From a virus, in the IMG/VR virus record IMGVR_UViG_3300008107_001276, positions 1 through 23,111 of that record: a stretch of 23,111 bases of DNA; one strand, given 5' to 3'. The notes under the pieces are model-generated. The model did not search any database. It was not told where the DNA came from and worked only from the letters and a program-made list of their open reading frames with translations. The translations under genes and the position numbers were made by a program. Shown here in pieces: positions 14,201-22,386 of the stretch; the first letter of the stretch is position 1, and each line of letters opens with the position of its first letter.

Positions 14201-17200
14201 TTCTGTAGCCAAATTATCAATAGTTCGTCCCACACCAGCAATACCAGTCGGGTCCATCAAATCTGCGGTTGCCTCACCCCTCATGAAAGACATTACCTCA
14301 TCAAGATATACATTAATGAATCCCCACGTTTTTACAGCTTCATCAACAGCAGTATTATATGCTGCTGTCTTTTTAATATTTTGACTTTCAAGCTCGTTGA
14401 AGTTTTCTGTATACTTCTGAATATTATCAATAGCCGTATCACGTCGAGCACGTAAATTCTTAATCTCGGTTTTAAGAACATTCTCCATAACAACGTTCTC
14501 TAAAGCCTCAAGTTCTTCTGCACTCAACTGTCTTCCAGCAGCATCAAGGTCGGCTTTGAGCAAACGCAAACGACGAGAATAATCAAGAGAAATCCTAGAA
14601 CGCTTCAATGCTTCCTGAAGTTTCATCTGTGATGACACAACGTAAGCACGTTGTGCAGCACTAGAAAACTTATTGGCTTCAGCACTGGAAGCAGCACGAG
14701 CACGTGCTTCCATCGCTTTTATTGTCCTGTAAACCAACTCACCGTAATCACGAGCAGCAGCCTCGGAACCAGTCTGCGCCAAAACACGTTGAGCAGCGTC
14801 ATTAGAAACACGCTTAGCAGTAGCCTCTAGCTGCTTCTGAGCCTGCTCACGTGCGGTTCCCGTCTTTACAGACCTTGCACCACTCTCTGCGGTACGTCGA
14901 GCCTGCTCGACAATACCGCCAGGTTCTTTGGGGTCACGAACAAAACGTTCAACACTGCGAGGAAGGGGTTCTGGTTCTACAAGAAAATCAGAACGAACAT
15001 TAGATACTTTGCCAATTTCATCGGCAATATCGTTAACAACACCCATCGCATTTTCGACCTGTGTTTGCAATAAATCAACACGGTTCTGAAGAGTGTTTAT
15101 TCTTGCCTGGGATGTTGAAGTTCCAGCAATCCATAATCCGGTATTTTCATCACGGACAGAACCAAGACCTTGCGCTCTCCTATTGAGAACATCATCAAGT
15201 TCTTTCTTTGCAGCATTGAGTTGGTCAGCAAGTTTTCTGGCATCATTAGTTGCTTTTTGCAATTGCTGTTCTGTATATCTCTTGGAACTAATAAACAAAC
15301 CATCAACTAGATTTCGCACACGCTCAAGCTGATACAATGTATCTTCATCAAGCAGGTCCTCAACAGAACCCATCGTGTTTCTATACAAGGAACCAGCAGC
15401 TTTGTCGTCGGCAACCAGACGACGAGAAAATGCTGTCTCTACTTCTTCGCCAACCTTGACTGGAACATTGCGAACCTGTAAGCCCTCACCCATTCCGTAA
15501 CCCTCAAGTTCACGTTGCTCGGCAACGGTTCTCTTGCCAAGAGTTTTACGCATCTCATCAGTCAGCAGATTATCAATATCGGGACTTTCAGCCCTTACTG
15601 TTTCATCAATCTTTGCACGAAGCTTTACGGCAGTATCTTCAAGTTCTTTATAAGCATTAAAATGAACTTCGAGTTCAGCCAACCTGTCTCTAGATTCATT
15701 AACTTCAGCAACCAATGCCCTGCGACGTGATAACCTGTCTTTACGCATTGTCTGATAATTGGTACCAATTTCTGCAATGTCTTTTTTGACAGCTTTTATT
15801 GCTGAGTCGTATGACGCTCTTGCGTCATCGACAGCTCTCTTGATATCCAAAACCTCAACATTTATTTCAGAAATTTTTGCATCAAGACTTAATGTATCAC
15901 TAAAAAGTTTTTCCGCTAACTCATCAAATTTGTTTTGCAAAATAACAGAAGTTTTTGTTAATCCAGCAACTTTTGTTTTTAAAACGTCACCAATTCCTTT
16001 GACTGCTTCACGCAATGAAAGAACAGCGTCAGACTGTGCACGCTTCAAAGCTTTATCGCTGGACTGCAATATTTCTTTATACTCTTCTGCAGCAGCTTTA
16101 TTTGCTGCTTTAGTTCCAGCAACATCCTCTTGCAACTTAAAGGCCTGCTCTTTATTAATAGCAGTTCCCATGTTTTGAAGTTCTTTAAGGAGAGCCTCAT
16201 TACCTACACCCTCACCTACACCTTTGATATACGATGTATAGATTCTGCGGTAATCCGTTTCTAAAACGTCATCAACAATTTGGTCTGGAAAAGCACGTCG
16301 TAAAGTGTCGTTAATATCGGCAATAGTGCCCTGCCTAAAAGTAACTTTCTTGCCAGCAATATTGTATGTGCCGGCATCAATTTTTCTTTGCTTAGCAAAA
16401 GCAGTAGAATCAACAAGGTCAACAGTTATATTGATTATTTTTCTCAAATCTTCTGCAACTTTAGAATTAGAAGAAAGAAACTTTCTACCAAAGTTGCTCC
16501 AAATGTGAGCAACGTGGTTGGGGCGATATGGAAGTTCTTTACCCGTCGCAACCTTGAATGCTTCCACAACATCGTCTTCAATCTTTCTTGCAGCCTGAGC
16601 AGCAGGCGAAGACAAATCTCCAGCCTCCAAAGCATAAGTCAAATTGCGTGCTTCGTTATTATCTAACCCAGACAAAACTTCATTACCGACACGACCCCAA
16701 GTTCCAGCAAAAGCTCCACCAACTGCAGCCTTCGTGTTCATTGAAGCAACAAATGTGGCAGCCTGCGTTGCAGAAATATTTCCTTTTCCAGTAGCAAGTT
16801 TGGTAATTGCTTCTTCAAAGTTTTCAGGAGCAGAACGGAAATAACCTTTTTTGGTTGTCAATACACGCTGTACAGGTTTATATCCAGTTATGCCAGCACG
16901 TGTGCTGGATAGACCACTTCCAACCTTCTGTGCTAAAGCTTCACCGCCAACACGTTTACCCATGAACCTGAAACCTGCCTGAGGCAAGTTGTACAAAACA
17001 CGTTCTTCTTTTGTTAACTTTCCTAAACCGTACTTTCCAGCACGACGAAGAGTATCCTCAAGTGCTTCAGAAGTAATAGCACCTTTAGTTACATTCTTCA
17101 TTCCTTGACGTGCAATATCTGCAGATAATGCAGTTCTGCCAGCAACTCCAGCAACAGCTGAACCACCAAGAGTTACATAAGTTAATGGGTCTAAACCAAC

Positions 17201-17641
17201 GTCGCCAACAAAACCAGCAATACGGTCAAGCCACTTATTGCCCAAACCGCCATTCATGGCAATAACATCACCAAAACCTATACGGTCATCAACTTGGCTT
17301 TGAAACTCATTCCAACTAGCTTTAGTGTTTTCATTGAAATCAACAGCATCCGAAATTTCTTTCAACCCAGAAACAAGATTTGCACGACCAAAATCCAAAA
17401 CCTCTAAAGGCTTGGTCAAAACCTTTGTTACAGGATTATCAAAAGCACCAGCGAGAAGACCCTTCCAACCGCCCGGTCTACCACCACCGCCATCTCCACT
17501 GCCGGCTGTCTGTGTCTGCATAGATTGCAACTCGGCAGCACGTGCAGCAGCACGTTGCTGTAAGGAAGAACGTTTCTTCTGGGTGGGGGTTCCACCAGCA
17601 GCTATACGCCTTGCTAGTTCTAAACGTGGGTCAATAGCCAT
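11195..17641 (-). CDS. Giant presumed internal virion / ejection protein, 2148 aa
   Basis: One uninterrupted 6.4-kb frame. By position among tail and virion genes it is a structural protein. The N-terminus (1-60) is Gln/Gly rich and disordered. Residues about 110-180 have G-F-V-G-D-V-G-L-D-P-L-T-Y (143-155) followed by a small-residue hydrophobic stretch. The middle (about 510-1650) is a long series of Glu/Lys/Arg/Ala-rich helices and coiled coils. Residues about 1900-1938 contain F-D-R-N-A-K-A-L-I-P-F-W-T-F and N-L-P-L-Q-L-E-Q. I recognise that motif (F-(D/E)-R...P-F-(W/Y)-T-(F/W)...N-L-P-L-Q) from very large phage virion proteins of unknown mechanism. The size and helical build recall T7 gp16-like ejection proteins, but no lytic transglycosylase motif was found. 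The upstream gap (23 nt) is A+T rich without a clear Shine-Dalgarno. Confidence 0.85.
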   Translation of the reverse strand: MAIDPRLELARRIAAGGTPTQKKRSSLQQRAAARAAELQSMQTQTAGSGDGGGGRPGGWKGLLAGAFDNPVTKVLTKPLEVLDFGRANLVSGLKEISDAVDFNENTKASWNEFQSQVDDRIGFGDVIAMNGGLGNKWLDRIAGFVGDVGLDPLTYVTLGGSAVAGVAGRTALSADIARQGMKNVTKGAITSEALEDTLRRAGKYGLGKLTKEERVLYNLPQAGFRFMGKRVGGEALAQKVGSGLSSTRAGITGYKPVQRVLTTKKGYFRSAPENFEEAITKLATGKGNISATQAATFVASMNTKAAVGGAFAGTWGRVGNEVLSGLDNNEARNLTYALEAGDLSSPAAQAARKIEDDVVEAFKVATGKELPYRPNHVAHIWSNFGRKFLSSNSKVAEDLRKIINITVDLVDSTAFAKQRKIDAGTYNIAGKKVTFRQGTIADINDTLRRAFPDQIVDDVLETDYRRIYTSYIKGVGEGVGNEALLKELQNMGTAINKEQAFKLQEDVAGTKAANKAAAEEYKEILQSSDKALKRAQSDAVLSLREAVKGIGDVLKTKVAGLTKTSVILQNKFDELAEKLFSDTLSLDAKISEINVEVLDIKRAVDDARASYDSAIKAVKKDIAEIGTNYQTMRKDRLSRRRALVAEVNESRDRLAELEVHFNAYKELEDTAVKLRAKIDETVRAESPDIDNLLTDEMRKTLGKRTVAEQRELEGYGMGEGLQVRNVPVKVGEEVETAFSRRLVADDKAAGSLYRNTMGSVEDLLDEDTLYQLERVRNLVDGLFISSKRYTEQQLQKATNDARKLADQLNAAKKELDDVLNRRAQGLGSVRDENTGLWIAGTSTSQARINTLQNRVDLLQTQVENAMGVVNDIADEIGKVSNVRSDFLVEPEPLPRSVERFVRDPKEPGGIVEQARRTAESGARSVKTGTAREQAQKQLEATAKRVSNDAAQRVLAQTGSEAAARDYGELVYRTIKAMEARARAASSAEANKFSSAAQRAYVVSSQMKLQEALKRSRISLDYSRRLRLLKADLDAAGRQLSAEELEALENVVMENVLKTEIKNLRARRDTAIDNIQKYTENFNELESQNIKKTAAYNTAVDEAVKTWGFINVYLDEVMSFMRGEATADLMDPTGIAGVGRTIDNLATEEGANIGFTVSEGAGTSRINRSRRFKELSIEAEKDIANILFPGNTKKIQEFISSGQIRKFLSEVTGRREVGEAAWQTSSKLEKTWIDFIVKIRMQEFNQLNPALKASTRGQRSYGLAETAARGQIDEFESEIRMLEKTISKLRPQKKSYGPKSDKVKSTVARLLSGAEELRDRAARLTGDEIEDVGFIEQRTRLLVDAQTMEDAANFHADFGILPRGSRLSAQDVLNWEYSPLRYGISSQSKKLADLNAQLFDVESRMQDIVSGGKLANAVKDVPGRRTIQNKAKAYIAAIDDELKKLRDRKKRLEKGKRGDVSSYERQLVAEREKLVKALDQSTPLEDRVLTAKQILAEKKKNLSDVAKATDQEMELAASLAQLKERLRYLKSPEGVYNEVDSVEATLRAGFESRVAVLREAHDATVTATRNAEEALNASRSQIESFIPAVEEILRRTPKVPKRAGADQIDEVFEWIRESYELLDPEGLAARRELLPQDMIPEAIADTTKLYGSGVKASDLVDYLSKFPDDQDARIALSLIYRAHEDAGKLMVIAGDRSPLEEIIKSAKANEFVVSLKYALRDGFEQIAETGVYVPAEMQNMFQRVLQIDNRDVAELLKALNKYTEIWKAVKTTSPRFHIRNALSATVMNFVAGVSPSNMVRGTQYYKAFLDNPRGWLNTIPEEYRPFAKQALDVVFAAGGGQYQEVANAATGLSQRGIFRLSRDVGSNVEGFVRMGQALDAVLPVELGGKGFGFDTALGAVEKFHFNYSKLSQFDRNAKALIPFWTFMSRNLPLQLEQMWLSPRTYAIYNSLARNLNATEEGDIVPSWIQEGDGFKLPFGENLYAVPDIGYTQVQRDLKMLQDPMRLAQNLNPLPKTALEWWAGKQFYQDIPLDSDQYVELRGASKLLQPLLALTGGTESFGGKTFGTERDVYGLTNIIPGLSELERYIAPSTERSSERQGQNIFSFLTGAPVTRVTERQINAERLRREFQGKDDKAKQKALRRALRENR

Positions 17642-17664
17642 ACTAAATAGGTTATTTCGTTACT

Positions 17665-18474
17665 TTATTGCATTCCGCCAAGACCAGCAATGCGACGCAT
17701 TAAAGCATCTTGCAAAGGGCTACGACCAGCAGCAGCAAGAGAAGCAGCATTTTTTGAAAGAACATCACGACGAGCTCTTTCCTGCTCAGCACGCTTCCCC
17801 TGCAAAGAAGCATAAAGTCGCAACTGCTCACTACGGGGCATCATCCCTAATCTGGTTTTAATTCCAGCGTCCTCAACTTCTGGAAACAAATCTGCAGGAG
17901 CACTAGGCTTACCAACACCAGAAACAACATCTTTCAGCGAACGAGTGGGAGCACGACCAGACTCTTTAATAGAAGGAGCAACCGATTTAAGTCTAGAAAT
18001 TTCTTTATTAATTGGTGTAAGAAACTCTGCAGCTTTTGGAAGAATAGGAGCAAGTTCCGGACGGTCCATATATGTTTCATTAGGGCTAGGAAGAAAAGCT
18101 TCTTCATATTTGGTTTTCTTCTTAGACGAACCACCAGTAGAAGGAGTAGAAGAAATCTCCCCAAAAGCATCATCAACAGCGGAATTAATCCAAGAAACTT
18201 CTAGGTCTGGTTTTTCTGCGTACAACTTCTGCTTAGCACTAATAGGGTCCAACGTTCCCTGGGCTAAATCAACAAACACCTGCGCAATTATTGGGTCCTG
18301 TGATTGCATCAAAGCATCAGTCAACGGAGTTAGTTGTTCACCGACATCGCCCATTTCCTGCTGTGCGACACTGAGTGGGTCAGCAGTTCCAGTATAAAGA
18401 GCTGCTTCCTGAGAAAACAAAAACTCCAACAAACGGATTAAAGCATTAAGTTCAGAAGATGACGGTCCAGCCAT
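17665..18474 (-). CDS. Presumed virion protein, 269 aa
   Basis: An unrecognised protein between other late genes, starting in a TAATG overlap after AGGGGG. The N-terminal half is Gln/Ser/Asp rich with helices (about 8-22, 38-75, 80-110). A basic linker with S-K-K-K-T-K (116-121) follows, then a Pro-rich middle, and a C-terminal basic Ala/Arg helix (about 215-269, including QLRLYASLQGKRAEQERARR). The low-complexity helical build suits a phage internal or connector protein. No enzyme motif. It is probably translated together with the upstream gene and lies just before the giant protein. Confidence 0.75.
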   Translation of the reverse strand: MAGPSSSELNALIRLLEFLFSQEAALYTGTADPLSVAQQEMGDVGEQLTPLTDALMQSQDPIIAQVFVDLAQGTLDPISAKQKLYAEKPDLEVSWINSAVDDAFGEISSTPSTGGSSKKKTKYEEAFLPSPNETYMDRPELAPILPKAAEFLTPINKEISRLKSVAPSIKESGRAPTRSLKDVVSGVGKPSAPADLFPEVEDAGIKTRLGMMPRSEQLRLYASLQGKRAEQERARRDVLSKNAASLAAAGRSPLQDALMRRIAGLGGMQ

Positions 18475-19544
18475 TAGTTATTCCCCCTATTGCGATTCTT
18501 TTTACGTGGATTACCACCCTTAGCAATTGCATCAAGAAGCAACTGTTCAATATTTTGACGTCGCTGCAAAGCCTGTGATTCAATTTGCGAAGAGTAAAGA
18601 TTGCGTGCATTTTCTAAAGCACCCAATAAAGCAGCACGCTGAGACTCAGCACCAGTCATTTGACCAGTGCGTGAACCCTCAAAACCGGCAGCCAACTGCT
18701 GCGCAAGATTATTGAAAGCAGCAGCCTGACCTTCACTTTGTGACTGCAAAGTGGTAGCAAACTCTTGTAAAGGAGTTGTGCTTACACCTTGAGACTCCAA
18801 CAACTGTTGAAGTTGTGGAGTCACTTGAGTAGCCTCAGCTTGAATATTGGCATATGGATTAACTTGACCAGCAATTTGCGCTTTTAATGCATCCACAGCA
18901 GTATTGATGACTGGTGTGGAAGCACCGTATTGCTGTGACAGCAAATTAAGCAACTCATCTTGTCCAGTCCTGTAAGAACCTGTGTCCAAAACGTTTTGCA
19001 AATTACGTGCATAACGATTCAATGCACGCTGAGAGGCTTTGGCTTGTTCCAACTCAAACTGTTCTTTGGCGGTCATTCCACCGCCACCACCTCCACCGGA
19101 ACCAAGAAAAGAACTAAAAAATCTAGACATATCAACAGGGGAAACTTCTTCTCCAGTGTATAAATCACCAGAAGCAGTAGTAGGAGAATCTGCGCCTAAT
19201 CCAAGAAGTTCATCAAGCGTAACCGGTTGAGCAGTTTCAGAAGATGTTTCCAAAGGATTCGTTAATCTACCTGGAGTTCTAACAGTGGCTACTGTTGGAA
19301 GAGCTGGTCTTGTTTTCTTACCCAGAAAACCCTTTGCAACATTTGATACGTTGTCAAATAAACCCCATCCACTATATTTTTGTTTTTTGCCAGTCATCTT
19401 TGTGGAACCCATTGGGATAGGTGGTGCATACTGACTATATGAGTATTCCATATCAACTGTGCCATCACGGCGTTGCTTGTATTTGACTGGACCAGCACCC
19501 CACTCATTAACATATTCTGGCTTAGGTGTTTTTTCGTTAGCCAT
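18474..19544 (-). CDS. Presumed virion protein with polyglycine linker, 356 aa
   Basis: I start at the ATG at 19544, six bases after a perfect AGGAGG, and not at an in-frame ATG at 19550 that abuts that sequence and overlaps the upstream stop. The first 145 residues are Pro/Tyr/Thr rich and probably unstructured. A run of seven glycines follows (around residue 150). Beyond it the protein is Gln/Ala/Leu rich and helical (about 158-345), with segments such as QLQQLLESQGVS and a basic tail, K-K-N-R-N-R-G. Composition and position suggest an internal virion or tail-tube-associated protein. No known domain recognised. Confidence 0.78.
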   Translation of the reverse strand: MANEKTPKPEYVNEWGAGPVKYKQRRDGTVDMEYSYSQYAPPIPMGSTKMTGKKQKYSGWGLFDNVSNVAKGFLGKKTRPALPTVATVRTPGRLTNPLETSSETAQPVTLDELLGLGADSPTTASGDLYTGEEVSPVDMSRFFSSFLGSGGGGGGGMTAKEQFELEQAKASQRALNRYARNLQNVLDTGSYRTGQDELLNLLSQQYGASTPVINTAVDALKAQIAGQVNPYANIQAEATQVTPQLQQLLESQGVSTTPLQEFATTLQSQSEGQAAAFNNLAQQLAAGFEGSRTGQMTGAESQRAALLGALENARNLYSSQIESQALQRRQNIEQLLLDAIAKGGNPRKKNRNRGNN

Positions 19545-19546
19545 AA

Positions 19547-19987
19547 TCATCCTCCTAAAAACGGTTGAAATCCACGAAGAAGTGCAGCTTGCTCAGCAAT
19601 TCTGCGTTGTTTTTCTTGGTCAATATCAATCAATCTTTGATTGTATTGAGCCAATAAAGATGCATCATCTAACTCAGAACCACGCAAAGCACTTGAAATA
19701 TCTTCCTCAGTTCGCACCAACTCATCAAGATTCCTTTTAGCAAACTCAGTCAAACCACGCTCATACACACCAGAACGCACACCAGGACCAGCCAACCCAC
19801 GACGAGTAAAACTAGAAACAACACGAGGAGCCTGCTGCTCATAGCCCTGCTGCAAATCAAACTTACGACGAGCACCTCTCTGCTGGGCAAGAAAACGTGC
19901 ATAAGCGTTCTTAGCTGTGGAGGCATCATAAGACTCCTTGGCAGCAGCCTTTTGCCCCTCATAATTAAAGAAATCCACGTTACTCAT
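19547..19987 (-). CDS. Presumed virion protein, helical, 146 aa
   Basis: I choose the ATG at 19987, six bases after AGGAGA, over an in-frame start at 20011. The protein is nearly all helical, Gln/Arg/Ala rich, with a Gly-rich turn G-L-A-G-P-G-V-R-S-G-V-Y (residues about 64-75), then a long charged helix to the C-terminal F-Q-P-F-L-G-G. This 'helix, glycine turn, helix' design resembles small phage structural proteins in the tail or ejection set. Its TGA lies 2 nt from the next start. No enzymatic motif. Confidence 0.75.
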   Translation of the reverse strand: MSNVDFFNYEGQKAAAKESYDASTAKNAYARFLAQQRGARRKFDLQQGYEQQAPRVVSSFTRRGLAGPGVRSGVYERGLTEFAKRNLDELVRTEEDISSALRGSELDDASLLAQYNQRLIDIDQEKQRRIAEQAALLRGFQPFLGG

Positions 19988-20014
19988 AAAGTCTCCTAGA
20001 AATAGGCTCAATCG

Positions 20015-20689
20015 TTACTTAAATAGCTCATCCAGCTCAAAGCTGTACTTATTATGAATCTCAGGAACAAGAGCCTGAATCAAAGCATTTCTTTGCCTTT
20101 GAGCAGTCATCTCCCCAATATGCTGCTTATACAGCATCTCTGGAATATGCCTGGCTTCAGTAGCCAGAAAAGTTCTCACAACAAGGTCATAGTCGTCAGC
20201 CACAGGCAGGGACACATCATGACCACCAACCTTATGATAAACACTAGAACGCCAACAACGAACATGATTAGGAACAGAAACAATATGAGAAAGAGTCTGC
20301 CTGTTTATTTCTGGGCTGGACATAACCCAAACATTGTTTTGCTCATCCCAATAATCAGAACCATAACCAAAAGCCCAACCCTCAGGGTAACGACCACTGG
20401 CACCGCTGATTAAAATCTCTGACCAGTCTGAATACACAAAACCAATACTTTCGTCTGTGAATGCCTCAGTAACTTTTTCTAAACACATAGGCATTAATTC
20501 GTCGTCGTGGTCTAACTCAACAAGGATGTCTCCGAACGCTGCACCGAACCCGACTCGTTTTGCGTGACCGATGTTGCCTCGTGTCGGGACATGGGGGCGG
20601 ATGTAGCGAATCTGTGCCTTGAGTGATGCCCAGGTTCGGGCGAGGATGTCGGCGGGTGTGTTGTATGTCGTAGTAATGACAGAAATCAT
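20015..20689 (-). CDS. Glycosyltransferase family 2 (GT-A fold)
   Basis: A predicted nucleotide-sugar-dependent glycosyltransferase. It opens with M-I-S-V-I-T-T-T-Y-N-T-P (1-12), the typical GT2 first strand. It has G-x-A-x-G-D-I-L-V-E-L-D-H-D-D-E (the D-x-D metal site, about 51-64), G-F-V-Y-S-D (about 82-87) and a late A-D-D-Y-D-L-V-V-R (about 167-175), matching the catalytic E/D-D region. At 224 residues it is short but complete, with no membrane anchor. It sits inside the tail operon, between fibre and virion genes, so it may glycosylate a tail protein or host surface polymer. The 5' part (20521-20640) is about 60% G+C by hand count, while 20041-20160 is about 43%. No clear Shine-Dalgarno is seen. 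Confidence 0.88.
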   Translation of the reverse strand: MISVITTTYNTPADILARTWASLKAQIRYIRPHVPTRGNIGHAKRVGFGAAFGDILVELDHDDELMPMCLEKVTEAFTDESIGFVYSDWSEILISGASGRYPEGWAFGYGSDYWDEQNNVWVMSSPEINRQTLSHIVSVPNHVRCWRSSVYHKVGGHDVSLPVADDYDLVVRTFLATEARHIPEMLYKQHIGEMTAQRQRNALIQALVPEIHNKYSFELDELFK

Positions 20690-20699
20690 TGAAAGTTAA

Positions 20700-21689
20700 T
20701 TACATTTCTGCCGATACATAATATGTAAAGTCAGTTGGTTTAGTGCCAGTCCAAGCACGGATACCTTCAGTACTGGACGTATCATTACTAACTGAGGTGC
20801 TAAACGAAATGTTATTTGCTGTAGCCCTCAAAGACACTTTGTACCAATGCCATTGATAATCAACATTTGATGTTGAGTTTGTTTGATAATAGTAACGCTG
20901 GCATCGAAGTAATTCTTGGTCAATAGTTAAACGCTCAAACGGGACAACATTTGCGGTGGCTGTTAAACGCACCTGCGTCACATACACCTTTTTGGTGTTT
21001 GCGTTCATAGACCCCGAAGGCATTTCTATTTCTACCTGCAAACCATTAGTCAGGTTTGTATAACCTGAAATGTCTACTGTGTGACTAACTTCAGTCCATG
21101 CGTTATTGGTGCAAGAGGCTAACGCCTGTGTCAATCTGTTGGTTACTGTCGTAAAGTTGTCTGATGCTGATGGTGTGCCAATCAAAAGGTTAGGGGTAAC
21201 AGACGCGCCTGTTTCATTGTAAATCCATGCAGCGAATGTAACTGTTCTAGTTATTGATGGGATGTTTGCGGCTTCTATACGTTGACCAATTTTTACGGTT
21301 GTGGCAGAAGTAGCACCAGTAACTAGCAGAGAATACCGTGACAGTTTGTTTGTCGGTATTGTGGTTGATTGTTGCATGGTGACGGTTGCGCCAGCAGGCA
21401 ACACATAGAAACGGTCTGCTCTATAAGAATCTTTTGTGTTGTATGTTGTGGTGGCATTGGCTGATGATGTGCCTCTTTGCCACACATCCATTCCGCCGTT
21501 TATCAAGACATTAGATGTGTTTTCTAAACGTGCTAATTCAACCCATGTTGTGTTGTTCCATACAAGTGTGCGGTCCGTGTCAGTCTCATAAATAACCTGT
21601 CCCTCATAAGGTGATGCTGGACGAGTCGATGATGTACACACACCAGCCTGACTGATACGACTGTTAGGGAGGTAGTTCGATAAGCCCAT
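20700..21689 (-). CDS. Tail fibre / receptor-binding protein, 329 aa
   Basis: The N-terminus M-G-L-S plus the motif T-R-P-A-S-P-Y-E-G-Q-V-I-Y-E-T-D-T-D-R (22-40) repeats that of the next fibre gene, probably a trimer-attachment or capping adaptor. Residues about 62-95 contain L-I-N-G-G-M-D-V-W-Q-R-G-T and Y-R-A-D-R-F, a pattern I know from phage tail-fibre proteins with carbohydrate-binding-like beta domains. The rest is Thr/Ser/Asn-rich beta structure. It starts in a TAATG overlap after GGGGTG. Role: exposed host-recognition fibre. It may well be a target of the glycosyltransferase encoded 10 nt downstream, but that is inference. Confidence 0.85.
   Translation of the reverse strand: MGLSNYLPNSRISQAGVCTSSTRPASPYEGQVIYETDTDRTLVWNNTTWVELARLENTSNVLINGGMDVWQRGTSSANATTTYNTKDSYRADRFYVLPAGATVTMQQSTTIPTNKLSRYSLLVTGATSATTVKIGQRIEAANIPSITRTVTFAAWIYNETGASVTPNLLIGTPSASDNFTTVTNRLTQALASCTNNAWTEVSHTVDISGYTNLTNGLQVEIEMPSGSMNANTKKVYVTQVRLTATANVVPFERLTIDQELLRCQRYYYQTNSTSNVDYQWHWYKVSLRATANNISFSTSVSNDTSSTEGIRAWTGTKPTDFTYYVSAEM
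21576..21613 (-). repeat. Direct repeat copy 1, fibre adaptor
   Basis: A 38-nt stretch matches 22280-22317 (704 nt away) at all but a few positions; most changes are synonymous A/G third-position changes. It encodes the P-Y-E-G-Q-V-I-Y-E-T-D-T adaptor. The similarity thins out gradually on either side. Confidence 0.75.
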
Positions 21690-22384
21690 TATTTATTCAC
21701 CCCATGAATCTGAATCGTTCCACTAAAAGTACCAGCACCAATAGAGAACTTAATCCCGTCAAACTGTGAAGCAGAAGTGTGACGCACCCCACGAAAACTT
21801 AACATATCTGGAAAAGCATTGTAGTTATGGTTCCTAGAAAGAATATGTGTAGTCGTATTATTGTTTGGATAAAAAACATCTATAATAAATGGTGCATAAA
21901 CACTAGTTGTTGTATTCCCAACACTAAAAGATGTTTGACTTGAAACAAGAGCAGCAGCAATAGTTGTGCTGTATGCGTCTAAACTTTGTATCGTGTAGTT
22001 ACTTGCTGTTGCTGTTCCGCCTATTGTGAATTGTCCTGTTATTTGCTGTTGTGAATTGCTTGACAAAATAAACATTCTTATTTGATAAAAATCAAAATCG
22101 CTAGTAAAAACACCATTAATTGTTGCTGATGAAGCAGTAGATACAGACACCGTAGAACCGCTTAATGAAACACCAGAACCACTAACCGATGTTGGGGTCA
22201 TAACTACAAGCCCCGAACGACCTGTTTCCCCTGTTGACGGGTCTACCCACGCAGAGTTGTCGTACACCAGCACACGATTCGTGTCAGTCTCGTAGATGAC
22301 CTGTCCCTCATAGGGTGTGGTGGGGCGTGTCGTAGAGGTGCAGATACCTGGACGCAGGTTAGAAGCAATGTTTGAGATACCCAT
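21689..22384 (-). CDS. Tail fibre protein, 231 aa, shared N-terminal adaptor
   Basis: It begins M-G-I-S and carries T-R-P-T-T-P-Y-E-G-Q-V-I-Y-E-T-D-T-N-R (19-37), closely matching its neighbour. Then comes a short linker and a Ser/Thr/Val-rich beta region (about 60-231), ending I-Q-I-H-G-V-N-K. The 5' part (22201-22320) is about 55% G+C by hand count and the 3' part (21841-21960) about 32%, a sharp shift for one gene. This suggests an old adaptor joined to a more recently acquired tip domain. The start follows AAGGCATAAC, two bases after the upstream stop. No enzyme motif. Confidence 0.83.
   Translation of the reverse strand: MGISNIASNLRPGICTSTTRPTTPYEGQVIYETDTNRVLVYDNSAWVDPSTGETGRSGLVVMTPTSVSGSGVSLSGSTVSVSTASSATINGVFTSDFDFYQIRMFILSSNSQQQITGQFTIGGTATASNYTIQSLDAYSTTIAAALVSSQTSFSVGNTTTSVYAPFIIDVFYPNNNTTTHILSRNHNYNAFPDMLSFRGVRHTSASQFDGIKFSIGAGTFSGTIQIHGVNK
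22280..22317 (-). repeat. Direct repeat copy 2, fibre adaptor
   Basis: Second copy of the repeat at 21576-21613, in the upstream fibre gene. The pair is a natural target for homologous recombination, which would fuse the two fibre genes and delete 704 nt. Confidence 0.75.
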
Positions 22385-22386
22385 TG

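Noticed and set aside
13907-14455. A 182-residue + strand frame opposite the giant gene (and similar ones at 12732, 15759, 17325)
   Set aside because: These are antisense shadows of a long helical coding frame: no ribosome-binding sites, odd compositions and no family signals.
19545-19550. Start at 19550 for the polyglycine virion protein
   Set aside because: It would abut the AGGAGG with no spacer and overlap the upstream stop; the ATG at 19544 has ideal spacing.
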